A stretch of DNA of 5,665 nt. Source: Actinomycetota bacterium (GTDB lineage Bacteria > Actinomycetota > Actinomycetes > Nanopelagicales > Nanopelagicaceae). Of this stretch, positions 1 through 5,665 are shown one piece after another; position 1 is the stretch's first letter, and each line of letters begins with the position of its first letter. The position numbers and the translations under genes are program-made. Where the stretch lies: assembly GCA_009702205.1 (NCBI GenBank), contig WLIM01000067.1, positions 1 to 5,665 on the forward strand, read 5' to 3'. The notes under the pieces are model-generated. The model worked only from the letters and a program-made list of their open reading frames with translations. It was not told the origin of the DNA and ran no database searches.

Positions 1-2
1 AG

Positions 3-335
3 TTATTTGAGGGGTCTCTGCCTTAGAAGTTCGGCTCGGATGGCCTCACCCTTGCGTCCCACTAGAAAGGCGGCAATCCAGAGAAAGCCAAAAAGTGCGC
101 CCATAAAATACATCGGAGTTACTACATATCCATACGCAATCATTGCGATCTGAAGTGCGGATCCAATGACCCAACCAATTTTCTTTTTCATCAGACCAGC
201 GTTTAAAAGCAACAAAATAGCCAATGTGCCACCGAGTGCAAGTGCGCCGCCTGAGTGTTCACCCATCGCAAGTAGAACGGCAAAGCCCATTACGAATGCT
301 TCCATTGAAAGAACTGCTGCACTTAGAACTCTCAT
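3..335 (-). CDS. DUF4233 family small integral membrane protein
   Basis: This is a complete 110-residue hydrophobic protein of unknown function. Its size, topology and position directly after folC match the DUF4233 family found in actinobacteria; I assign it on context and overall pattern, as no catalytic motif is visible. Four membrane segments can be read at about residues 3-24, 29-49, 53-71 and 74-93. A Lys-rich loop (KKK at 50-52) separates segments 2 and 3, and the tail is basic (from RKGEAIRAELLRQRPLK). By the positive-inside rule the Lys loop and the tail lie in the cytoplasm, and so does the N-terminus. No signal peptide is separate from the first helix. The ATG sits inside the end of folC (ATGA overlap), so translation is probably coupled to folC. 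A weak GGGAG lies 12 bases upstream. The TAA stop is 2 bases from the window edge. Transport, scaffolding or another link to folate metabolism would be speculation. Confidence 0.85.
   Translation of the reverse strand: MRVLSAAVLSMEAFVMGFAVLLAMGEHSGGALALGGTLAILLLLNAGLMKKKIGWVIGSALQIAMIAYGYVVTPMYFMGALFGFLWIAAFLVGRKGEAIRAELLRQRPLK
332..335 (-). other. ATGA stop-start overlap, folC to DUF4233 gene
   Basis: The ATG of the membrane-protein gene (335-333) and the TGA of folC (334-332) share two bases, giving the classic four-base ATGA junction. This is seen directly. Such junctions usually mean that the downstream gene is translated by ribosomes that have just finished the upstream one, tying the amounts of the two proteins together. 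The nearest purine-rich stretch, GGGAG at 352-348, is 12 bases from the ATG and so a poor independent binding site. Confidence 0.85.
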
Positions 336-1687
336 TTTTCGCCCGCTCTCCCAATCTTTTTTAAGATGACGCGCGCGCTTCCAGCGGTTACTACCGAACC
401 AGTTATTACCACTGCGCTGACGCCTTCACTTACCTGATTAATCAAAGTTACCTGCTCCATAGCGTAAGTAATTGCTGAAACTAAGTCGCTCTCTTTAAAT
501 ACTCGCTCGACTCCGAAAACTTCTATGGCTAACTCAAATAAATCATCAACCGGAAGAGCCCTGGGAGAATCAGATTTAGTTACAACTAAGCGATCGACTA
601 CTGGTTCGAGCGCCTTTAATACACCTTTGGCATCCTTTTCGCCGAGAATTCCAAGAACGCAGAAAACAGATTCAAAATCGAATTCAGAACTAATTGTTTG
701 AGCCAGGGCGCTAGCGCCGTGTGGGTTGTGTGCAGCATCAACAATTACCGTTGGATCGCGATGCAAAATTTCGAGGCGACCAGGTGATGAAACATTTGCA
801 AACGCCGCTCGCACAAGCTCCTCATCTAACTTAACTCCGACAAAAGCTTCAACGGTTGCAATCGCAACGGCTGCATTTGCTGCTTGATGAGCGCCATGAA
901 GCGGAAGATAAATATCGGTGTATTCGCCATGAACGCCTTTAACGCTAATCATTTGTCCACCTACTGCGATATCTCTGCGAATAAGGGAAAACTCAACTCC
1001 TTCGCGATATGGAATTGCAGATTTTTGGGCAACTTTCTCCAGAAGAATGCGTGCAACTTCCGGTTCTTGCGCAGCCAAAACTACATGTGATTCTGGCTTA
1101 ATAATCCCGGCTTTAGTTCGAGCAATTTCCTCGATTGTCTCACCAAGATACTCAGTATGGTCTAGTCCGATTGGCATCAAAACAGAAACTGCGCTTTGAA
1201 CAACATTTGTTGCATCCCAGTCGCCACCCATACCAACTTCGATAATTCCAATATCAACTGGATGTTCGGCAAAAGCAACAAATGCCATTGCAGTTAGCGC
1301 TTCAAAGTAAGAAATTGCATCATCTGATCTACTGTCAATTAAATCTAAGTAAAGTGCGATGTCGTTATATGTTGCTATTAATTCTGGAGCACTGATTGGC
1401 GCACCCTTAATTGATATTCGTTCCAAGAAACTCTCTAGGTGTGGACTTGTAAAACGTCCAGTGCGATATTCAAGTTCAGTGAATAGCGCATCAACCATTC
1501 GCGATGTGCTGGTTTTGCCGTTGGTCCCACCAATATGAATAGTCGGAAATGAAAGTTGCGGTGAACCAAGGGCATCAACTAAAGCAGCGATTCGATCTAA
1601 AGAAGGCTCAATTTTATTCTCGGGCCAGCGCTTCATAAGCGCGGCTTCGATTACCTTTATTACTTCTAAATCTTCTGGTGTTGTCAT
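332..1687 (-). CDS. folC: Bifunctional dihydrofolate synthase / folylpolyglutamate synthase
   Basis: This cytoplasmic Mur-ligase-family enzyme joins L-glutamate to dihydropteroate to make dihydrofolate, then adds further glutamates to reduced folates, using ATP. The 451 residues are full length for the family. Visible motifs in order: the P-loop GGTNGKTST (53-61), SPHL (81-84), the EVGMGG-WDATN block (150-161), DHTEYLG (176-182), KAGIIK (192-197, whose first Lys aligns with the usual carbamylated lysine), HGAHQAANAAVA (264-275), PGRLE (302-306) and the C-terminal domain signature VDAAHNPHG (316-324), followed by LGILGEKD (345-352). One small oddity is Asp156, where many homologues have Arg or Thr in the GGxWDATN motif. 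The ATG uses the last base of the valS TAA stop, and no Shine-Dalgarno sequence precedes it, so reinitiation by ribosomes leaving valS is likely. The stop overlaps the next gene. Actinobacteria usually have one FolC doing both reactions; which activities this one has cannot be read from sequence alone. Confidence 0.96.
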   Translation of the reverse strand: MTTPEDLEVIKVIEAALMKRWPENKIEPSLDRIAALVDALGSPQLSFPTIHIGGTNGKTSTSRMVDALFTELEYRTGRFTSPHLESFLERISIKGAPISAPELIATYNDIALYLDLIDSRSDDAISYFEALTAMAFVAFAEHPVDIGIIEVGMGGDWDATNVVQSAVSVLMPIGLDHTEYLGETIEEIARTKAGIIKPESHVVLAAQEPEVARILLEKVAQKSAIPYREGVEFSLIRRDIAVGGQMISVKGVHGEYTDIYLPLHGAHQAANAAVAIATVEAFVGVKLDEELVRAAFANVSSPGRLEILHRDPTVIVDAAHNPHGASALAQTISSEFDFESVFCVLGILGEKDAKGVLKALEPVVDRLVVTKSDSPRALPVDDLFELAIEVFGVERVFKESDLVSAITYAMEQVTLINQVSEGVSAVVITGSVVTAGSARVILKKIGRAGEK

Positions 1688-1689
1688 TA
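1685..1689 (-). other. TAATG stop-start overlap, valS to folC
   Basis: The TAA stop of valS (1689-1687) and the ATG of folC (1687-1685) share one base. The preceding bases (CTTCCTAAAGCG) contain no Shine-Dalgarno-like purine run, so folC probably depends on termination-reinitiation after valS. The overlap is visible in the sequence; the coupling is inferred from known behaviour of such junctions. Confidence 0.8.
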
Positions 1690-4290
1690 CGCTTTAGGAA
1701 GTGCCGCAAGTTGAGCAGTGATGCTTTCGATATCTGCAGTTGTTTGCGCCAAGCGCTCTCTGATTTCTTGAACAACTTCTATTGGCGCCTTAGCCATAAA
1801 GCCTTCGTTCTCTAATTTTACCTTCGCTGTTGCGCGATCTTTTTCAGCAGTTGCAAGATCCTTTGTAAGTCTGGTTCGCTCTGCAACAACATCGATAGCT
1901 CCTGTTAAGTCGAATTCAACTTTAACTTTGCCAACTTCAATTGCAGCACTTGAACTTCCAGTGATTGGTTCAATTCGGCAAACTTGGCGAATTGCTGCTT
2001 CATAGTTTGAGAGCGAATCTAAACCTTGAAAATTGGCACCAATTTTTGCTGAAGTCTTTATGCCTTGATCATTTCTAAATCTACGGATTTCAGTAATCAA
2101 ATCTTGGAGTTCGCAAACTACAGTTTTTGACTCTTCGCTACGAGAATCGGGCGCTGACTTTGGCCAAGGGGCGGTCACTAGGGTTTCGCCACCAGTAAAT
2201 GAACACCAAAGCTCCTCAGTGATGAATGGCATTGTTGGGTGCATTAAGCGCAGTAATTGATCTAAGACATGGCCGAGAACTCGCTTGGTGCTTTCGGCGC
2301 TTTCGCCACCAGCAGCAAACGTAGCTTTTGAAAGTTCGAGATACCAGTCGCAGAGATCATCCCAAGCAAAGTGATAAATAATCTCGCAAGCCTTTGCGAA
2401 TTCAAGCTTGTCTAAAAGTTGGTCTACTTCTTCAACTGTTTCATCTAATCTAGTAAGAATCCATTGATCGATAGCATTTAGCGAATTAAAAGCTGGAACT
2501 TCCCCATCAATATTGGCGCCGTTCATTATTGCAAAACGTGATGCGTTCCAGAGCTTTGTTGCAAAGTTACGAGAACCGCCAATCCATTCTTCTGCGATTG
2601 CTTGATCTGTTCCAGGATTTGCACCGCGTGCAAGAGTGAAACGAAGGGCATCTGAACCATATTTATCCATGAACTCAATCGGATCAACAGTGTTGCCACG
2701 AGATTTACTCATCTTCTTTCCGAAGCGATCTCTAACTAAACCATGGAGTGCGATTGTGTGGAATGGCGCAATGCCATCAGTTACAAATAAGCCAAGTAGA
2801 ACCATTCGGGCAACCCAGAAAAATAGAATGTCATAACCAGTAACTAAAACGCTGGTTGGAAAAAACTTAGCTAAGTCATCAGTTTTATCTGGCCAACCAA
2901 GAGTTGAGAATGGCCATAGCCCTGAGGAGAACCAGGTATCTAATACATCTGGATCTTGAACATAACCAGCAGGTGGAACTTCATCTGGGCCGCAAACAAC
3001 AACTTCACCATTTGGACCATAGAAAACTGGAATCTGATGTCCCCACCAAAGTTGGCGAGAGATACACCAGTCATGCATGTTATCTATCCACTCAAAATAT
3101 CTTGGAGCAAGCTCTTCTGGTTCAATTTTAATTCTGCCATCACGAACCGCGTCGCCAGCAGCTTTTGCAAGTGGCGCAACCTTTACAAACCATTGCTTTG
3201 AAAGTCTTGGTTCTACAGTTGTGTCGCAACGTTGACAATGTCCAACAGCGTGAACATATGGCCGTTTCTCGGCAACAATTCTTCCCATTTTGCGAAGTTC
3301 TTCGACAACTTCTTTTCTTGCTTCGAATCTATCCATCCCATCAAATCTGGTTCCGGAATTAGCCATAACTCCGTGCTCATTCATAATAATTGGCATTTCG
3401 ATTCCGTGGCGCATCGCCATCTCAAAGTCATTTGGATCATGGGCACCAGTTACTTTTACAGCACCTGTTCCAAAATCTGGATCAACTAGTTCGTCAGCAA
3501 TAATTGGAATCATTCGATTTACTAATGGCAGCAATACTTTCTTACCAATTAAGTCTTTGTATCTTGGATCGTCGGGATGGACCGCTACTGCCCCATCACC
3601 CATCATGGTCTCGGCGCGAGTTGTGGCAACAGTTATGGAAATTTCTTCATCGCCGTACCGAACCTGAACAAATTCACCAGCGTCATCGCTGTGCTCAACT
3701 TCGATATCTGAAAGGGCAGTTAAACAACGTGGACACCAATTGATGATTCGCTCAGCACGATAAATTAATTCGGCATCGTACAAACGTTTAAATATTTCGA
3801 GAACCGCTTTTGAAAGTCCGGCATCCATTGTGAAACGTTCACGCGACCAATCAACTGAATCGCCAAGGCGTTTCATCTGATCCAAAATTAAGCCACCTGA
3901 TTCGGCCTTCCATTCCCAAACTTTTGCTACGAAAGCTTCACGTCCAAGGTCATGTCGAGATTTTCCTTGTGCTGCTAATTGTTTTTCAACAACATTCTGC
4001 GTTGCAATTCCAGCGTGATCCATTCCAGGAAGCCAGAGCGCTTCGAAACCTTTCATGCGTTTCATGCGAATCAAAACATCTTGAAGGGTGTGATCAAGTG
4101 CGTGCCCAATGTGCAGACTTCCAGTTACGTTTGGTGGCGGAATAACAATTGTGAATGGCGGCTTTGTAGATTTTGCATCCGCTTTAAAGTAATCAGCTAA
4201 TAACCATTTTTGATAGAGCGGTGCTTCGATGTCGGCAGGTGTAAACGTTGCCGCCAACTCTTTCTTATTCGATTTATTGCCCTCGCTCAT
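1687..4290 (-). CDS. valS: Valine--tRNA ligase (ValRS)
   Basis: This class I aminoacyl-tRNA synthetase charges tRNA-Val with valine in the cytoplasm and hydrolyses mischarged Thr-tRNA-Val. The 867 residues are normal for actinobacterial ValS. The Rossmann catalytic core carries PPPNVTGSLHIGHAL (51-65, with HIGH at 60-63) and KMSKS (526-530). CxxC pairs at 186-189 and 352-355 are the usual zinc-ribbon cysteines. The editing insertion (about 200-340) keeps TTRAET (223-228) and GTGAVKV-GAHDPND (275-288), including Arg225, Lys279, Asp285 and Asp288, which correspond by alignment to known editing-pocket residues. DWCISRQLWWGHQIPV (407-422) is typical. The anticodon-binding helical domain runs from about 605 to 750, and a charged coiled-coil arm from about 800 to 865. 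I chose the ATG at 4290 because an upstream in-frame ATG at 4416 would add 42 residues lying inside clpX and unlike any ValS; a TTG at codon 12 is a less likely alternative. The gap to clpX is 16 bases. Confidence 0.97.
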   Translation of the reverse strand: MSEGNKSNKKELAATFTPADIEAPLYQKWLLADYFKADAKSTKPPFTIVIPPPNVTGSLHIGHALDHTLQDVLIRMKRMKGFEALWLPGMDHAGIATQNVVEKQLAAQGKSRHDLGREAFVAKVWEWKAESGGLILDQMKRLGDSVDWSRERFTMDAGLSKAVLEIFKRLYDAELIYRAERIINWCPRCLTALSDIEVEHSDDAGEFVQVRYGDEEISITVATTRAETMMGDGAVAVHPDDPRYKDLIGKKVLLPLVNRMIPIIADELVDPDFGTGAVKVTGAHDPNDFEMAMRHGIEMPIIMNEHGVMANSGTRFDGMDRFEARKEVVEELRKMGRIVAEKRPYVHAVGHCQRCDTTVEPRLSKQWFVKVAPLAKAAGDAVRDGRIKIEPEELAPRYFEWIDNMHDWCISRQLWWGHQIPVFYGPNGEVVVCGPDEVPPAGYVQDPDVLDTWFSSGLWPFSTLGWPDKTDDLAKFFPTSVLVTGYDILFFWVARMVLLGLFVTDGIAPFHTIALHGLVRDRFGKKMSKSRGNTVDPIEFMDKYGSDALRFTLARGANPGTDQAIAEEWIGGSRNFATKLWNASRFAIMNGANIDGEVPAFNSLNAIDQWILTRLDETVEEVDQLLDKLEFAKACEIIYHFAWDDLCDWYLELSKATFAAGGESAESTKRVLGHVLDQLLRLMHPTMPFITEELWCSFTGGETLVTAPWPKSAPDSRSEESKTVVCELQDLITEIRRFRNDQGIKTSAKIGANFQGLDSLSNYEAAIRQVCRIEPITGSSSAAIEVGKVKVEFDLTGAIDVVAERTRLTKDLATAEKDRATAKVKLENEGFMAKAPIEVVQEIRERLAQTTADIESITAQLAALPKA

Positions 4291-4306
4291 AGGAGATGAG
4301 TCTAGA
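4291..4306 (-). other. Short clpX-valS spacer without Shine-Dalgarno
   Basis: Only 16 bases separate the clpX TAA from the valS ATG. They read TCTAGACTCATCTCCT, which is pyrimidine-rich just before the start. The CTCCT resembles the anti-Shine-Dalgarno end of 16S rRNA and not the Shine-Dalgarno sequence itself, so it cannot recruit the ribosome in the usual way. There is no room for a separate promoter here, although one inside the end of clpX cannot be excluded. I see no terminator. Confidence 0.7.
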
Positions 4307-5614
4307 TTAAGCGCTCTTCTCTTCTGAACTCTTCTCGGCTTTATCGGCCTTGCTCTGGCGCTTTGGGCCACCAGCCGCACGATTAACCAATGTTGGAGCA
4401 GCTTCTTTTGCAACAACTTGTGGCGTAATTATCACCTTTGCGACCTCTGGCTTAGAAGGAATTTCATACATAACGCCAAGAAGAGTTTCCTCCATGATTG
4501 CGCGAAGTCCGCGTGCACCAGTGCCGCGCTTTATCGCAAGATCAGCTACAACTTCTAGCGCTTCCGGTGAGAATTCAAGTTCGACATCGTCTAATTCAAA
4601 TAGCTTTTGGTACTGCTTAACGAGTGCGTTCTTTGGCTCGGTAAGGATTTCCATCAAAGCTGGTCGATCTAGATTTTCAACACTTGTGAGAATTGGCAGG
4701 CGCCCAATAAATTCTGGAATCATTCCAAACTTCAGAAGATCTTCTGGCATTACATCACCAAAGAAATCTTTTGCATCCTCATCAGCCGAACTTTTCAGAG
4801 TCGCATTGAAGCCAACTCCGGCCTTGCCTTTGCGACCTTCGATAATTTTTTCAAGTCCAGCAAATGCGCCGCCGACAATGAAAAGAATATTTGTAGTATC
4901 AATTTGTAGAAATTCTTGATGTGGGTGCTTGCGGCCACCTTGTGGTGGAACTGCAGCAGTTGTTCCCTCTAGAATTTTAAGAAGTGCTTGTTGAACGCCT
5001 TCACCTGAAACATCTCTTGTAATTGAAGGGTTCTCGCTCTTGCGCGCAACCTTATCAATCTCATCAATGTAAATAATTCCGGTTTCAGCTTTCTTAACAT
5101 CGTAATCTGCTGCTTGGATTAGTTTTAGAAGAATGTTCTCAACATCTTCACCAACATAACCAGCTTCAGTTAGCGCAGTAGCATCCGCTATAGCAAATGG
5201 CACATTTAGCATTCTTGCCAAAGTCTGAGCTAGTAAAGTCTTGCCGCATCCTGTTGGACCAAGAATCAGAATGTTTGATTTAGATAATTCAATTGACTCT
5301 TCACGCTTTGATTCACCAGATTGCACACGCTTGTAGTGGTTATAGACGGCGACCGAAAGTGACTTCTTCGCACGATCTTGCCCAACTACATATTGATCTA
5401 GAAACTCATAAATTTCTTGTGGCTTTGGAAGTTCAGCAAGTCCAAGCGAACTTGTCTCTTCAAGTTCTTCAATAATGATTTCATTACAAAGTTCAATACA
5501 TTCATCGCAGATGTAAACACCTGGGCCCGCAATTAATTTCTTAACCTGCTTCTGTGTCTTTCCGCAGAAAGAACATTTCAAGAGGTCGCCCGATTCACCA
5601 ATGCGCGTATTCAT
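4307..5614 (-). CDS. clpX: ATP-dependent Clp protease ATP-binding subunit ClpX
   Basis: ClpX is the hexameric AAA+ unfoldase that recognises tagged proteins such as SsrA-tagged ones, unfolds them with ATP and feeds them into ClpP. The 435 residues are full length. The N-terminal zinc-binding domain has Cys14, Cys17, Cys36 and Cys39. The AAA+ module shows Walker A GPTGCGKT (119-126), the pore loop GYVG (152-155), Walker B IIYIDEID (180-187, catalytic Glu185), the RKH pore loop (228-230), the arginine finger in IGRLP (Arg305) and sensor 2 GARGLRA (366-372). The ClpP-docking loop is VGF (267-269), where IGF or LGF is usual; this is a conservative change. A Lys/Glu/Ala-rich low-complexity tail follows from about 405 and ends in EKSA, as in other actinobacterial ClpX. 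The start is set by the N-terminal match (RIGESGDLLKC). There is no Shine-Dalgarno sequence, and a hairpin ends 7 bases before the ATG. clpP is expected just upstream, beyond the window. Confidence 0.98.
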   Translation of the reverse strand: MNTRIGESGDLLKCSFCGKTQKQVKKLIAGPGVYICDECIELCNEIIIEELEETSSLGLAELPKPQEIYEFLDQYVVGQDRAKKSLSVAVYNHYKRVQSGESKREESIELSKSNILILGPTGCGKTLLAQTLARMLNVPFAIADATALTEAGYVGEDVENILLKLIQAADYDVKKAETGIIYIDEIDKVARKSENPSITRDVSGEGVQQALLKILEGTTAAVPPQGGRKHPHQEFLQIDTTNILFIVGGAFAGLEKIIEGRKGKAGVGFNATLKSSADEDAKDFFGDVMPEDLLKFGMIPEFIGRLPILTSVENLDRPALMEILTEPKNALVKQYQKLFELDDVELEFSPEALEVVADLAIKRGTGARGLRAIMEETLLGVMYEIPSKPEVAKVIITPQVVAKEAAPTLVNRAAGGPKRQSKADKAEKSSEEKSA

Positions 5615-5621
5615 AAGAGAA

Positions 5622-5662
5622 GGCTAGGACTTTGCCCCGATTCTTGCGGGCAAATCCCAGCC
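5622..5662 (-). terminator. Imperfect hairpin in the clpX leader; possible terminator or attenuator
   Basis: On the minus strand, arms at 5662-5647 and 5639-5622 pair over about 16 base pairs (GGCTGGGA-TTTGCCCG with CGGGGCAAA-G-TCCTAGCC). There is one G-T pair, two single-base bulges on the distal arm, and a 7-base loop (5646-5640, CAAGAAT). The hairpin is followed by TTCTCTT and then the clpX ATG. The pairing is seen directly. A moderately U-rich tail fits a weak intrinsic terminator or attenuator behind an upstream gene, probably clpP, letting only part of the transcripts continue into clpX. Alternatively it is an mRNA structure that limits ribosome access to the clpX start or stabilises processed mRNA. 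It does not resemble CIRCE or CtsR sites. The tail is not a clean T run, so the terminator call is tentative. Confidence 0.5.
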
Positions 5663-5665
5663 TAA

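Noticed and set aside
707..718. Perfect 12-base palindrome GGCGCTAGCGCC
   Set aside because: It falls in folC codons for Gly-Ala-Ser-Ala right after the conserved DAAHNPH motif, so coding constraint explains it. It is a single copy with no loop or T-tract.
2661..2672. TTATCCATG resembling a DnaA box
   Set aside because: It does not match TTATCCACA fully, is isolated and lies in conserved valS coding sequence; nothing else suggests an origin.
3290..3667. 125-codon open frame on the plus strand and other plus-strand frames across valS
   Set aside because: They are antisense shadows of the ValS editing and catalytic domains, with no motif and no sensible start context.
4051..4068. Tandem 9-base direct repeat (TTTCATGCG twice)
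   Set aside because: It encodes RMKRMK in the ValS catalytic core, where homologues have a similar Arg/Met/Lys pattern, so the repeat follows from the protein sequence.
4275..4295. Small hairpin joining the valS leader TCCT with AGGG just after the ATG
   Set aside because: Only four pairs including a G-U pair; too weak to claim as a regulatory structure.
4291..4416. N-terminal extension of valS to an upstream ATG at 4416
   Set aside because: The extra 42 residues are translated from the clpX 3' end in another frame, are basic and low in complexity, and do not resemble any ValS N-terminus. The ATG at 4290 gives the usual family length.
4350..4919. 189-codon open frame on the plus strand
   Set aside because: It lies wholly antisense to the conserved AAA+ and C-terminal regions of clpX. 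Its translation is Ser/Arg/Pro-rich, has no recognisable domain and is explained by codon bias of the real gene.

Overview
The window is an ordinary housekeeping block from a bacterium. I see no mobile element, CRISPR array, RNA gene or accessory system in it. All four genes lie on the minus strand and read from right to left: clpX, valS, folC and a small membrane protein of the DUF4233 family. Together they cover almost every base. This gene order, the close match of ClpX to actinobacterial ClpX at both ends (N-terminus MNTRIGESGDLLKCSFCGK, C-terminus EKSA) and the folC-DUF4233 pair point to an actinobacterium. Base composition looks AT-rich for that phylum (roughly mid-40s % GC by eye, not computed). 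With the very tight packing, this suggests a streamlined low-GC lineage such as the freshwater Nanopelagicales (acI) group. That placement is inference from style and would need a database search.

Layout in the direction of transcription. Bases 5665-5615 are the leader of clpX and contain a strong imperfect hairpin at 5662-5622, ending 7 bases before the clpX ATG. clpX (5614-4307) encodes the unfoldase of the ClpXP protease; its partner clpP would be expected just outside the right edge. After a 16-base gap comes valS (4290-1687), valyl-tRNA synthetase with intact catalytic, editing and C-terminal coiled-coil parts. Its stop overlaps the folC start by one base (TAATG). folC (1687-332) encodes bifunctional dihydrofolate/folylpolyglutamate synthase. 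Its stop overlaps the start of the DUF4233 gene (335-3) in an ATGA junction. The left edge ends 2 bases after that gene's stop, so all four genes are complete.

The genes do not form one pathway. They share transcription and probably translation: three of the four starts lack a recognisable Shine-Dalgarno sequence and two are formed by stop-start overlaps, so ribosome reinitiation is the likely way valS, folC and the membrane protein are expressed. The points worth a second look are the hairpin against the clpX start, the SD-less valS leader, the obligatory-looking coupling of an uncharacterised membrane protein to folC, and small residue changes near conserved motifs of ValS and FolC.
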